Below are positions 39,519-50,734 of a stretch of DNA of 64,000 nucleotides, piece after piece; position 1 is the stretch's first letter; every line of letters begins with the position of its first letter. A program made the position numbers and the translations under genes. The DNA is from Effrenium voratum. Lineage: Eukaryota; Sar; Dinophyceae; Suessiales; Symbiodiniaceae. The stretch spans positions 94,501 through 158,500 of the forward strand of contig CAUJNA010001491.1 in NCBI GenBank assembly GCA_963377175.1, in the 5' to 3' direction. The notes under the pieces are model-generated. The model was not told the DNA's origin, did no database searches, and saw nothing but the letters and a program-made list of their open reading frames with translations.

Positions 39519-40299
39519 AAGTGGCGCAAGGTTGGGGCAGCCTCTTCCTTCAAAAAAAAACACCTCCCCCACCTCAGCAGGTTCGAGCCCGTGCTTGGCG
39601 GCGGCTTTGCGGAGGGTCAAGGCACCCCAAGTCGCCCCAGTGGTGACCTGGGGCTTTTTTTTCCCAAACCCCAGGCCGAACCGGTCGAGCGGGAACCTGA
39701 AACGACAAATTCAACACATGGATTCCCCAGTGAAATCGATTCCCTTCAAAACCAAAAAGGGAAATCAATGTTCTTCATTTCAGCAAATGGAAGCAAATGG
39801 TGGTTTCCGGAACTGGCCCATTTGCTATGAATAGACCTTCTTGATGGAAAATGATGCTGCTTGGGAAACCACCACTGGGTATCAGGTTCCAGGCGTTACC
39901 ATGAGCCTTGAACTCCACAGGGAGTTTTTGACCACCATACTTGGTGATTCCCAGTCATGCCCTTAGCTTTTTAGCTGTTTAGTGTTTAGTGGTTGGATTT
40001 CCAGTTAGACTTTTAGCGGGGGATCTGAAAACGGACGGCCCAGCATGGAATTCGATTTAGGTAGGTGGCAGGCAAACGCTCTGCCGATTGCCAATGCAAC
40101 TTGTTGCCTTGTTGCAGCCAAAGCGCTGCGCATGGCATTTGATCAGGCCCACATCGGTGGTTTGGATGGGCACTTGATCATCTGATCTTTCCGGTGCTCT
40201 CTTTTGGGCAAAAAACAAGAAACAAAACAAGGAAAACAAACAAAACAACAACAACCAACAAAAAAACGGCCCCTTACCTCCAACCGAATCCGAACGACC
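39519..40299. other. inverted K relative and G element
   Basis: Inverted K at about 39715-39795 (CAGTGAAATCGATTCCCTTC, TTCAGCAAATGGAAG) and G-family copy at 39955-40060 (TTAGTGTTTAGTGGTTGG, GCGGGGGATCTGA). Confidence 0.55.
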
Positions 40300-40425
40300 A
40301 ATTTGAGGGAAGCTCAACTCCGAGAAGTCGAATGCAGGCAGAAAAGTCTGCACGGTGCTTCGCACAGACAGCCCACGGAGCATGTGGTCACGCGGCTTTC
40401 GGGGAGCTTGCGGCCGGACTCAATG
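40300..40425 (+). CDS. candidate exon, helical
   Basis: Reads NLREAQLREVECRQKSLHGA then TEHVVTRLSGSLRPDSM. Charged helix pattern; no firm junction. Family unknown. Confidence 0.35.
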
Positions 40426-40858
40426 GAACCCAGTTGCCCAGCGGCGCCCTTGTTACATTTTTTTTGGGAATGGTTCCCTTGAAACAGGGCTCCTTGGAAG
40501 ATACATTTGAACCATGTTGCTTTTTCAACACCACAACAAAGGGAAACCACCACTTACAAGTTGCACTGTTCAGGTGTTTTTCATGCATCCGGATTTCGTG
40601 AAAATCAACCAACCAAAGGATGCCCTTGTGTTCCCATGGCCACTGGGCATCTGAGAGAAGCAGCTGTGATTTGCTCATGGCAAGGATGCTGAGAGCGGTC
40701 AAACCGCTTGCGCCGTCCCGCCGTCCGCTCGCCTCGTCCAGGTTTTTTGCATGGCCGGGGCGACCCATACAAACGGTCACACGCATCTCGAGCCAAAGAA
40801 CTATACCCCAGAAGCAAATCGGCATCGGCAATTCCGGGGTCGAACTCACGCAATTTCG

Positions 40859-41047
40859 CCTTGCTCATGCCTGCGCCACTGTGCCCCCTTTGCGGCCGAG
40901 AGCCCCGAGGACTGACGCGCCACAGTTGCGGCCGTGGCGATCCCGATCGCCACAAGTTGACCATCGCCGAACACGTGTGCAACATGTGCTCGCAAGGAGA
41001 AGCGAAACAACCACCCTGGAGTTTCCACCCAGTGGCTTGGCACTGGT
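40859..41047 (+). CDS. candidate Cys/His cluster exon
   Basis: Reads LLMPAPLCPLCGREPRGLTR, then HSCGRGDPDRHKLTIAEHVC and NMCSQGEA, to TGA at 41047. The spacing CxxC, HxC, H, CxxC suggests a zinc-binding fold, perhaps of treble-clef/HNH type (CPLCGRE...LTRH). That is family resemblance only. The 5' limit is unknown; the opposite strand is also partly open upstream. Confidence 0.45.
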
Positions 41048-41311
41048 GAGCTGCGGCACCTCTTTCCTGGTGATCCAGGTTTCAAGAAGACACATGAGGA
41101 ATCTCTGGGAGGAACCCCTCCGCCTTCGTTCCTTTCAATGGGTGGCGAGTCTCTTTTTTTAAGGTTGGACCCCTATTCTTGGGTGGGTTTCGGCCTTCTT
41201 GTAAAACAGACCAAGGGGTACCAAGTCCAAAAAACGTTTGACTAGGGTGACGCGCCAAACTGGGGTTCGAGATGCCCGGACCCCAAAGCCCCGAAATCAC
41301 CGGCCTTGAGC

Positions 41312-41415
41312 TGAGGCCGCGGGACGTGTCGTGAGCGAGCACCCGCGCTTTAGGAGCGGCGGAGCCAAAGGAAATGGTCTCCGGGCTTTGGCCGTAGGAT
41401 CGGTGCTTGGGGAGG
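41312..41415 (+). CDS. candidate exon
   Basis: Reads AEAAGRVVSEHPRFRSGGAK then GNGLRALAVGSVLGE. The opposite strand is open too. Family unknown. Confidence 0.3.
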
Positions 41416-41614
41416 GTGCCTTTTTTCCTCCAACAAGCATGGAAGTGGCCGGGAGGGCCTTTTTCAGGACGGCACGGCTTGTTTTGCACACCATCCTTTT
41501 CAAACGATTGATTCATGGATTTCCTTTTTTTCTTCTTTTTCTCGGAGTGGTTAAGGCTCTTTGAAGGGTGGTTCCAGTGAGGCGGGGTCAGGGACTGCTG
41601 TTGAGTCATGAGTC

Positions 41615-41755
41615 CCATGCAGAGGGTGGACGATATCCTTTTAGGCACCACCTAAAAAACCCTGGGGTGATGCTTCCCCAACGTAAATGCCAACAAACAA
41701 TGGTTTGTTCTGGTTTCAAAGTGGTGCGAAATGGATTTCGCAACCACCCACGGTA
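41615..41755. mobile_element. Q-family hairpin
   Basis: GGGTGGACGATATCC, CACCACCTAAAAAACCCTGG, CCCCAACGTAAATGCC and GTGCGAAATGGATTTCGC. Confidence 0.8.
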
Positions 41756-41889
41756 GGGGGGTGCTCTGCTCTAGACGCGGGCTGAACCCAAAACCAGGGA
41801 CACCCCCCATATTAATGCTTATTAATCCTGGATTGGCGTTTTTGGTTTGGGGGGGTTGTGCCCGGAACATCCCGGAACAGTTGAACATT

Positions 41890-42660
41890 TTCCATGCTCC
41901 TGCCCAGCCAACATGACCACACACGCAACACGCAACACGTAACACGCAGCACCCAACTTGCAACATGCAACAAAAACAAGCAACACTGCAAGTACACACA
42001 CACACACACGTACGCACGCACGCAGGCAAGACAGAACACACACACCACACACATAGACACACACGCACACATCGACACACACACACACACATAGACACAC
42101 ACACACAACGCACAACGCACAACGCACAACGCACAAGGCACAACGCACAGCGCACAGCGCACAACGCACAACGCACAGCGCACAACGCACAACGCACAAC
42201 ACACAACGCACAAAACACCACGCACTCACACAATTTAACACGCACACACACACACAGCACAAAACACAGCTCACGACAAAACAGCACGCAACGAGCAACG
42301 CACACAACTTATCGCACAAAATGCAGCACTCCAAACACACATCACAAACCTCACAATGCGCAACACTCACACGACACACACACACACACACCCCACACAC
42401 ACACACACACACTCACACTCACACAACATTGAACACATAACACAACACACAGCACAAGCCACAACCGCATGCCACCCGCACTCAAAAACGAATCTCGCAG
42501 ACAGCAACACGGACACAGACACACAGACGCAAAAACAAACACACAAAGTGCTGCGCACAGCCCACAACACACACAACACACACAACACACACAACACACA
42601 CAACACACAGCACGACTCACAACCACCAACTGCAAATCACAAAGGCCAAAGTGCACACAT
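41890..42660. repeat. A/C-only tract
   Basis: About 770 bp nearly free of T and with scattered G: CACACA runs mixed with repeated ACACGCAAC, GCACAACGCACA and ACACAACAC words. The extreme strand asymmetry opens frames on both strands. Confidence 0.95.
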
Positions 42661-42814
42661 AGCCTGAGTTTTGCTTATTGTTGCATTGCGGAAGAGAGGC
42701 CTTGGCAGAAGGGCACCTTTTGTACCTTGTAGTTTGTTTAAAGTGTCAAGGTTCAAAAAACACTCTGCAAGGTTTAAAAAAAGGGCCTTCCCCAAGGCAG
42801 AATGTATGATCCTA

Positions 42815-42953
42815 GGTTCTCCAGCAATTGGTGCCCTTTACCCCTTTTTGGGGGGGAGGGTTCCGAACCCTACTAAAATAGACTACATAATAAAATCGAC
42901 TACAGACAAAAATCGGGTACCAACTTATTCTAACCTCTCTACTGGGAGGCCAT
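42815..42953 (+). mobile_element. L-family element
   Basis: CTAGGTTCTCCAGCAATTGG, GGAGGGTTCCGAACCC, GACTACATAATAAAATCGAC and CTACTGGGAGGCCATAG. Confidence 0.85.
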
Positions 42954-43157
42954 AGGTCGGTTGGCCATGTTCGCTTCCATATCTTAGTGACTCAGTCCTC
43001 ACAGCTTTGGCAAACTTGAATATGCGAATTCCAGCCCAAAGCCGATTGGAGCATGCTTTCTATTTTGGTTGGTCCATGGTTTTACCTGGCTCCTTCGGTG
43101 GCTGGAAGTATTGGGAAAGGGACAAGTCTTAGCACGGATCTGTGCCATGTTTTCCAG

Positions 43158-43227
43158 ACCCGCAGCGCTTGTCGCCAGTTTGTCAAGGTGGCAGTGTCCC
43201 AGAATCAGGGAACCCTTAGTTGGTAGT
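43158..43227 (+). CDS. candidate short exon
   Basis: After GTTTTCCAG reads TRSACRQFVKVAVSQNQGTL to TAG. Good acceptor; family unknown. Confidence 0.3.
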
Positions 43228-43304
43228 TTGGGTTGCTGGCTTTTGTAGAGGGTAACTTTGAAACCCCCCCCACCTCCAAGGCACTAACCCACGCCACCAG
43301 AGGG

Positions 43305-43455
43305 AAGCTGACAGAAGACTGGTTTCGAGGCTTTCGACCTCCAACTCCTGCACCTTGTCTTTGAACTTCGGGTTCTTCAGGTCCTTCAGCAATTGAATTG
43401 CATTCAGCTCGGCGGCTCTGCCTGTTTGCTCCACGGAAGCCGCGGGTGATTCCAA
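43305..43455 (-). CDS. candidate coiled-coil exon, minus strand
   Basis: Minus strand reads PAASVEQTGRAAELNAIQLL, then DLKNPKFKDKVQELEVESLE. Heptad-like charge pattern typical of a coiled coil, with nothing comparable on +. One of few convincing minus-strand segments. Boundaries unknown. Confidence 0.45.
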
Positions 43456-43459
43456 AGGA

Positions 43460-45312
43460 CATGGGGACCAGCACGTGGGTCTGCCAGTTTTTGGTGCAAT
43501 TTCGTGCGAGAGGTGAAGTTTGGGTTCCCCATGCCCCGCCAGCAGACTGCCGGACTTTTGAGTCGGTCGCCTTTTCTCCTGTGGGATGTCAGGTTCGTTT
43601 GCTTCTGATCCGTAGGTATTGGGTGCATTACAGGAATCACAGCTGCCCTGTGTAAAACAGCTTGGTTGAACATAGATGGCCTTGATTTCAGTTGAGTTCT
43701 GCTATCTTTCCACAGCGAAAAAGCCTAAGAAGCTTTTCTTGTCACAAGCGAGGGCAGCCAGCGGGCACGTCATTCGCAGCTCGCCAATGTGCCGGCCGAG
43801 TGGCGACATTTTTTTGCCTGACGTGCGAACGTATACAATGATCGATGAATGAGCCATTGCGCGTTCTGGGGAGGCTGTAGTACATTGGGCCAAGACCACT
43901 TGTAGCGATCCCAAATTTGAGGAACGCCCATATACCCCTATCATGACTACTTGTTGTTTGAAAGTGCCCGACATTCAAACTATTGTTTGCCGGCATTCAA
44001 GTTATTGATTGCCAGCGGGTACCACAAGAGAGGTTCCCAAATTCCAGAAGGATGGACAACACCCATTTCGCACCGTTCAGAAGCCCAACGGAATTATTCG
44101 ACTCCCCTCTAAATGCCAACGCACAATGGTTTCAGCATGGTTTCAAAGGAGTGGGAAGGCATTTCGTCCATCCTCTGTATAGAATCTATGCGATTCGTGT
44201 TGTTGACACCGCCAAACTCAACTCCTGCCCACTACTAGGGCACCTGACCGGGTCAACGTGAAAAGGAAAAGTTCGCTTTGGACCCCGAAAGGTCAGGTTC
44301 CACGGTGGGTCCACAGGACGCTCACATGATGAACCTTTTTTCCTTTGTGTTTTTGCCAGGGCTTACCCTGTCTCACTTCCAGAGTTCATGGACTTCAAAA
44401 CCTTAAACTTTTTGGGAAGACAGTTTGAGTGGCAAGCAACAAAAACTTAGGACGTCTTGTGGCGGGTTGACTCGATGGCACGTGAGTTGTCAACTTTTGG
44501 CCAGCAAACATCAGGCAACCCTTACTTGCCGGTTTGGATTCGTGGGAACTGGGAATTTGAACCACGGGTTCTTGTGGACGGATGGGCAAGCCCTCCTAAA
44601 CCACCAAACCACCAATCCAAATTGGAGAGAAGCTGAAAACAGTTAACACTGATTTCAGGGGGTCTAAGTTTGGCCAAGGTTAGTGAAAGTCAATTTGCAA
44701 CTATGTTGCCACGGATAAGCCGAACCTCCGTCCTGGCGAAACAAACACTTATGGGTCGGATTTCACTTTTAGAGAGCCACACTTAAAAGCCAGACCCTTA
44801 TTTGGATTAGTACGGGAGACTGCTTTACTGTTCTTTTGCGTTTTGTTTGCTTTTTAGTTTGATTCTGTTCATTGTTAAGGGTGGCTACCCAACAAAAAAC
44901 AACTTTGCTCGTGTTTTGCATTTTTTTTAGTTTGATTCTGTTCATTGTTAGGGGGGCCAAAAAACAAAGAAACAACAAAAACAACAACAAGCGGAGCATT
45001 TTTTTGGGCCGGGCCTGGCGGATTTTGTTTTTGCAGCCTCTTTCCTAGATTTGGCCATGGTTCAAAACCGTGTTGGGATCCCATTTTGGGATAAGTGCAC
45101 CACCCATTTTAGAACCTATTTTAGTGGTTGGATTGGGATGTTCACTGGGGGTTCGACACCTGGAATGCTTCGCCACGCAAGCCATGCGTTTGACTGCCGC
45201 GCCCCCGCTTTGCCTTTCAGCCCCGCTTGATGGGCTTTTTCGCGGTTTCCAAACACGTTTTCGCGGCTTCAGGTCATAAAAATCCAGCATCGCTTATTGT
45301 AGCAGGAAGTTT
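43460..45312. other. mixed, few exon signals
   Basis: Q element at about 44048-44180. A tRNA-like SINE segment lies at about 44510-44640 and a W hairpin at about 45050-45160. A doubled AGTTTGATTCTGTTCATTGT occurs at 44860 and 44930. + frames at 43398-43590 and 45160-45279 are open but unsupported. Confidence 0.45.
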
Positions 45313-45474
45313 TTGTTAGATCTGAGACATCACTTTGGCAAGATTCCGATCACTTACTTCGTCGCAGGAAGGTTTTTGTTAAATCTGAGACGCTGGGCTT
45401 TTGCGTGCTTGTGCACCTCACCTTTTGCCTTGCCGGCCCCCCTCTTCCTGCCGGCCAGCCCGGCAGCCCAGACG
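45313..45474 (+). CDS. candidate exon with GTAAGA donor
   Basis: Reads LNLRRWAFACLCTSPFALPA then LFLPASPAAQT, ending ACG|GTAAGA. Hydrophobic, Ala/Pro-rich. GGAAGTTTTTGTTAGATCTG occurs twice (45304, 45367), so part of it may be a local duplication. Confidence 0.35.
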
Positions 45475-45519
45475 GTAAGACGGTGCCCGGAGCAGAGCTT
45501 TGTGTGTGTGTGTGTGCTC

Positions 45520-45520
<1 letters not shown>

Positions 45521-45577
<57 letters not shown>

Positions 45578-45595
45578 ATATATATATATATATAA
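45521..45595. repeat. poly-T then (TA)n
   Basis: 53 consecutive T followed by TAAATATATATATATATATA, preceded by (TG)n. Confidence 0.98.
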
Positions 45596-45599
45596 ATTC

Positions 45600-45716
45600 A
45601 CTTGATTGCTATTGGGTTGGATCTTTAGGCTTTAAGTTGTTGGTTGAAATCAAGGAGTTTTCCACTGAACCCCAAGAAAGTTTAAAAAATGCAGGGGGCG
45701 TCAACAGCAACCAAGA
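45600..45716 (+). mobile_element. E-family element
   Basis: CTTGATTGCTATTGGGTTGG to GGGGGCGTCAACAGCAACC. Confidence 0.7.
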
Positions 45717-45974
45717 CCAAAGGAAACCAACACGGAAGGAAAGTCTTGCCAAAGAACTGCCCCACAAAGAAGGCAAGATGGATCTGCTCACTTGCCCAAA
45801 GCGAATCGACCTGATCTGACCTTTTGGTTTTCCCATTTTGGGAACCATTTTTAGTAAAGGTCTCAAAAGGTTAACCTTTTATTTCCAGGTCTTTTGGGCA
45901 AGATGGATCTTAGCTGCCTTAGCTGCCAAGAATTGATCAACCCAACCATGTTGACCCGGAGTCTGTGAACGAGG
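45717..45974 (+). CDS. candidate exon pair split by an R element
   Basis: Left part reads RKPTRKESLAKELPHKEGK to MDL. The R copy is flanked by two copies of GGCAAGATGGATCT. Removing R plus one repeat continues SCLSCQELINPTMLTRSL to TGA. The left start lies at the end of the E element. Family unknown. Confidence 0.5.
45786..45896 (+). mobile_element. R-family element, 14-bp direct repeats
   Basis: GCTCACTTGCCCAAAGCGAA to TTTATTTCCAGGTCTTTTG. GGCAAGATGGATCT at 45772-45785 and 45897-45910. Confidence 0.92.
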
Positions 45975-46059
45975 GCTTGGCTAGTGATGCATTGGGTCAA
46001 CCAGGAACTGATCTACTGGCACGCGTTTACACAAAACATGCAGACATAATTTGATCATA

Positions 46060-46160
46060 CTTCAAGGGGCAGGGTACTTGGTAGCTGGTTAGTAAGTCTG
46101 GTTATGACCAGGCCAACTAACCACTCACCTGACGTACCGAATCCATCGCGCCTGTAAATG
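46060..46160. mobile_element. S-family foldback
   Basis: GGTTAGTAAGTCTGGTTATG and AACTAACCACTCACCTGACG. Confidence 0.75.
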
Positions 46161-46657
46161 GGTATGCCCAGAAAGATCTTGAGCACAGACTTAATCTGGC
46201 GCAACCCCGGGCGGAATTATTGATCAAGGCCTTTCTTCTGGATCCACGTCGCCCATACGGTTTTTGGAGGGTATCTGTTTTTTGGTGGTAAAGGGAATCC
46301 AAAAGGAAAGCTGGATCACCATCTTGGAGGGTTTCAAATTCCTTAAAATAGACACACAAATCCCTTTTGAACAGGGACTTGGACCCCGGCCCCCGTTCTC
46401 ACCCTTGACGCGCGTCCGCGTCTCCAATAGCGTCTCCAGATGTACTTGATTTGACCGTCTTGTTAAAGTGTTGCTTGTCCCTACGAAAATCAGGGTGGGG
46501 CCGTTAGGGATCTCGCAGCGAGAAGTGTAGGCGTCTATTGTTGGGGGAGCCCTTTTCGTGGGGAGATCGATGTTGATTCCTTGGCTAGCCGACTTGTTCC
46601 TTGGATTCCCCCCTTCAAATCTGCTCCAATCAACTTTTTCCGGGTCACTGGTTTCAG

Positions 46658-46766
46658 GAAGCTGAAGCAATGGACGCATGCTGAGTGCTTGTCCTGGGCT
46701 TGCTCAGGACAAGCAATACCATACCGTCGGGATCCCCGCCGGTTCGCGTCGCGTTCACGCACATGA
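46658..46766 (+). CDS. candidate exon
   Basis: After GGTTTCAG reads KLKQWTHAECLSWACSGQAI then PYRRDPRRFASRSRT to TGA. The minus strand is open as well. Family unknown. Confidence 0.35.
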
Positions 46767-48360
46767 ATTCATGGGGCCTGGTTGGGAGGGAAGGGGAGGG
46801 GAAGCCCAAAGAAGCCCCAAGTGATAAGGCTGAAGGCTTTACTAAGGGCTTAATACGCCTCAGCCCTCATAATGAAGGCTGCTGAATTTCAGAGCATTTG
46901 GATCCTGCCACAGAAAACAATGAAACGCATCACGGGAGGGATGTACCAGAATCATTGAGTTTTGTGCGGTGGGACTCGCAACATTAGACCCAAATGTGGG
47001 ATCGATGGGTGAGCAAACATATATCCCCTCCACAGGAAGGAAGGACGGAAGGGAGGGAGGGAGGAAGGAAGGAAAGAAGGAACGAAGCAAGGGAGGGAGA
47101 GAGGGAAGCCGAAATCCAATCATGTTGAGAGGTCAGGGCAGAAGACCTTTTTGAGAGGTATTAGGGAGGAGACCTTGTTGAGAGGTAAGGGGAGGGAATC
47201 TTGTTGGCAAGAGAAGAGGGCTGCTTGTTTGACATAATTGTTGTACTTGAATCATAGTGGCATGCAAAGCCAGTTTATAGCTTCTGGGGGCTTGCAAGGG
47301 CGGAGGGGAAGCTTGTTGGGCCTATTTGTTGGAAAACGGTTGTAAGCAAGATGGCTATTTGTAGGCGTCACGGAGGGAGAGCACTTGCCGGATGAAGAGA
47401 TGTCGCATACCAAATGACTACATGGGAGAGGGATCAACAGATTTGACGGCAGCGAGTTGATTTTACTCGAGCATCCATCTGAAAGGCTGCATTTTCGGGC
47501 CAAAAGAGTCCTTGTCAAGACTTGTGAAGGTTAGCAAGGGATACTCCCAACCAGAAATAGCTAGGGCCGCCTGCTTAATTCTTTACATGGTTCTGGGTAG
47601 ACCATTTTAATGCTGGGTTTTGAGCATGACTCAATTTCGCCTTGAAGCAACAGGTTTGATCACCAATGGCGGCTTGGCGCATCTGAAATGATGTGCACCA
47701 GCCAAGACAGTTGGTCGTTTGCTTCCCGCGTAGGGGCACCAGCCAGGAACCAGCCAGGGATGCGTGGGCGTGGACTGGACAAAGGGCGGACAATGTTGTT
47801 GTTTTTGTTTTTTGTTTTTTGAGTTTCGACCGGGACGACAGGGACCCCCCTCCTTGCCAACTTTAGACGCGTTCTCCCGACTTCCATTTGCTTAAGAATA
47901 TGTTTTAGTTGCACTTCTTCTTTTTTTTGGGGGTTTGGGGCTCTATCACTACTGGACATAACCTGTGTAGACTTAGGATACATTTTACCCTTTTACCAGT
48001 GACTCAAAGTGAAGCAAAGAATAAAAATATATTCTACAACTGGGCCTAACTCTAATCAGGATAAATCCTCATTTTTTTCCGAGGCTGAAGCCAATGGAAG
48101 CTAAACCAGGGCCCGTTTTGACCCTGATTCCTTGCAGGCCTTTGACCGGTCATTTCAGGCTGCATGGCGCCCAAGTCCAACCTCAGGAGCCGATGACTGG
48201 CATGACTGGCACGGGAGATGAGCGAAAAAAATCGTGCAAAGCTCAAATCCGTTTCCATGGTTGTTGGGAAGCATTGTGGTTTAGTTTGGTGTCTTAAATC
48301 CAAGCACTTAACTGCTAAACAATGACCTTATGTTTTTGCTCCCTTTCCAACGTCAACCAA
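46767..48360. other. no confident exon
   Basis: Purine-rich GGAA/GGGA tract at 47036-47105; a truncated K at 47881-47962. A C-family element lies at about 48255-48361. A frame at 48112-48240 after CTTGCAG (AFDRSFQAAWRPSPTSGADD) may be an exon. Confidence 0.45.
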
Positions 48361-48361
48361 G
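48255..48361 (+). mobile_element. C-family element
   Basis: GTTGTTGGGAAGCATTGTGG, TAACTGCTAAACAATG and TTTCCAACGTCAACCAAG. Confidence 0.8.
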
Positions 48362-48548
48362 TTTCGGACTTAAGTCGCTTTTGGGGTTCCTTCGTCCCAT
48401 AAACTGGCCGCGGAAGAAACATTGCTTGAGGTTTGTGCATGTGAAGGAAGCGGGCGGCAAGATGCCAGACACGAAAGTAGGCGTGAAAGTCCCTGTGAGC
48501 ATGGCGGGTTCCACGGCATATTTTAGATTCACCGCGTGCTGCTTTGAG
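48362..48548 (+). CDS. candidate exon between C and T elements
   Basis: Opens at the C end and closes at the T start: SLLGFLRPINWPRKKHCLRF, VHVKEAGGKMPDTKVGVKVP and STAYFRFTACCFE. Over 60 codons bounded on both sides by elements. Family unknown. Confidence 0.5.
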
Positions 48549-48655
48549 GGTTTTTGTATTACACCCTGGGATTACACCCTTGAGGAATGATCCAGAATGG
48601 TTCAAAATAGCACGGGTTTATCCGGAAATGTGCCTAAATTTTCCCAGGGCGTTTT
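48549..48655 (+). mobile_element. T-family TIR element
   Basis: GGTTTTTGTATTACACCCTG and, near the right end, CCTAAATTTTCCCAGGGCG. It contains GGTTTATCCGGAAATGTGCC, found inverted in the copy at 61588. Confidence 0.75.
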
Positions 48656-48829
48656 AAAAAATGACAAGAGAAAAAACACAAAACACAAAAAACTTAGGGC
48701 TGCTGTTTGCCGCGGCGCGTTTTTTTTTTTGGGGGGGGGTTTTGACCGGGAGAGCTCCGTTCCCGCCGGTGGTGCCAGCTTTCGGTTCCCCCAGGTCAGG
48801 TTCAAGCCTAGGGGTTGATTCCAACCATT

Positions 48830-48925
48830 CTTCTTCCCCAGAATTAGCTCCCCTTTTTGCTTTTTTGGGCCAGGCAAAAAAGATATTTTTTTGCTGGGGT
48901 TCTAATTCCAGCCTAGTCTTGTCAA
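48830..48925 (+). mobile_element. N-family element
   Basis: CTTCCCCAGAATTAGCTCCC to TTGCTGGGGTTCTAATTCC. Confidence 0.8.
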
Positions 48926-49263
48926 CCATCTTGCCTCTTTGCCCACCCCTTGTGGGCCTCTTGACTTAAAATGGTGCCAAAAAACCGAGGTGACAATTCT
49001 GAGGCGACCAAACCGCCAAGCATTCTTGGGGGGTCATTCCCCATTCTGTTGAACCATCGTTCTTTTCACAAACCAGCTGTTTCCCCTGGTGTTCTGATGG
49101 TTTTCTGGAAAGAAGGATCCCTGGAAAGAATGGGGAAGTGTTCCCTAGATCAATGTTGACCCCCGATTAGTTATTCCATCTTTGCGTTAGGGTATTCCGC
49201 ACCCCTCCCCTCGCAAGATCTGGCACTCTTGAATCGGACACTTTGCGATGAACATCGGCCGGA

Positions 49264-49620
49264 TTGTTCCTGGGGCAGTGCGCAGGTGTCCTTCTTAGGT
49301 TAGTTTGGTTAGATGGACTTTGTTCCATGTACCATTGCCATTTGTTTTCCCAAAAGTGCACCTATGGGGCAGTGAGGTTCAAAGGACAGCCCTCCAACTC
49401 GCTGCTTCGAGACCGAAGCCCTCGATTGGTTAACTCCCGTGTGAAGGATCCTACGCAAAGCGAGGGGGTTCTAGCGCGAGTTTTTCAAGTTTACCCAAAC
49501 AAAAATTCAAGGGGATCCCCCATTTGTGTGGCCCAAATGTATCCATTTAAGGAACCCCATGTGTTCGCATCACTAGGTTCAGCTTCTTTGCTTTTTGGGC
49601 GCACGAAAAGCAAAGAGTGA
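49264..49620 (+). CDS. open frame, candidate exon
   Basis: 118 codons ending at TGA; later part reads SNSLLRDRSPRLVNSRVKD and QVYPNKNSRGSPICVAQMYP. It meets a minus-strand candidate tail to tail. Family unknown. Confidence 0.35.
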   Translation: MFLGQCAGVLLRLVWLDGLCSMYHCHLFSQKCTYGAVRFKGQPSNSLLRDRSPRLVNSRVKDPTQSEGVLARVFQVYPNKNSRGSPICVAQMYPFKEPHVFASLGSASLLFGRTKSKE

Positions 49621-49621
49621 C

Positions 49622-49860
49622 AACTCACTCCCCGCACCCGCAGGAGTTTGACAGCATTTGTCGCTTGCCACCGGCCAGAAGTCAGAAAAGTCGGCGAGGT
49701 CTGCCCCCAAAGCTTGGTAATTATCAGAGTATGCCTGATCAGGGCTCCACTTTTTGACTATTCCAAGGTAGGCTTCAACCCAGGGGTGGTGAATGTCCTC
49801 CAAAAGGAGAGCTTTTGGGTTTAAGTCCATCTTGGGGGTCAAAAGTGGAACCCTGTGCCT
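49622..49860 (-). CDS. candidate minus-strand exon
   Basis: Minus reads KMDLNPKALLLEDIHHPWVE then AYLGIVKKWSPDQAYSDNYQ and ALGADLADFSDFWPVASDKC. It looks distinctly protein-like. The frame remains open upstream to an E element. Family unknown. Confidence 0.45.
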
Positions 49861-50009
49861 GATGGTTCTTGTGTTTTCCCTTGTCCCGGGCTGTGGCGGT
49901 GGAGTGGAGCCTTTTGGTTCCTTTCCTGACACCTGAAAAATCGGGGCTGTTCCGTGGTTCATGAACAGTAGCTCCTGGACTTTAAACACTTTTTGGGCTT
50001 GGACCATTT

Positions 50010-50128
50010 CTTGATTGCTATTGGGTAGCGGATCTTTAGACTTGTTAACTCTTAGGGATTTCAATTGGTTTTCCGAATTAAACCCACAAAAAGTTAAACT
50101 TTTTGCGGAGGGGTCAACAGCATCCAAG
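50010..50128 (+). mobile_element. E-family element, TSD ATTT
   Basis: CTTGATTGCTATTGGGTAGC to GGGTCAACAGCATCCAAG. ATTT at 50006-50009 and 50129-50132. Confidence 0.88.
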
Positions 50129-50734
50129 ATTTTGGTAAATTTCAAGTGGACTTTTTTGGCCCATCCACTCCGGAAGTGCGACAAGCTTCCGCACTTGCTC
50201 CTTTGGGTTTTTGTGCATTCATAGCCAGACTTGATCTACAAGACGCGTGGGGTTTGCGGCGTTCCCGGTTTCATTGGCCTGCACGACCAGATGACCACTG
50301 AACCATGGTAGCAGCTTCTAAGAGCCCGAAGCCACGTTGTTTTTTAGAAGAAGGGGGTTGCTTCACTGTTGGCAAGTTGCCTTTAGTTGGATTTTGATTT
50401 GTTCATGTTAGGAGTCTGCACAGTAAAAAATTTCTTGCAAGCCCATAGCGTTTCTTCAGCTTTACCAAAGTGACAAAGTGCTTCAGGCCATCCCTCCTTC
50501 CCGTTTTCACCAGTGGTTGCCATGCGACTCAAGGTGGTCTGGTCTTCTTGGCGGGGTAAAAGACGCATCTGCGTTTTTTTCTGCTTTTTTTTGATGCACT
50601 TTTAAAAAAGAACTGCATGAACGGTTTGCAGCTGACTAAGCGTGAGAAAGCATGGACTTGTCCTTGCCATCGCCATGACCCCGCCAACATGACCCCCCCA
50701 TGCAGGGGGCCAGAGTTTTTGCCAGGGGGAGGTT

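Noticed and set aside
38842..39620. Three overlapping minus frames of 111-215 codons
   Set aside because: All frames open together, explained by strand composition; no splice signals to choose one.
40842..40856. GGGGTCGAACTC resembling a tRNA T-loop
   Set aside because: No paired arms or acceptor stem around it.
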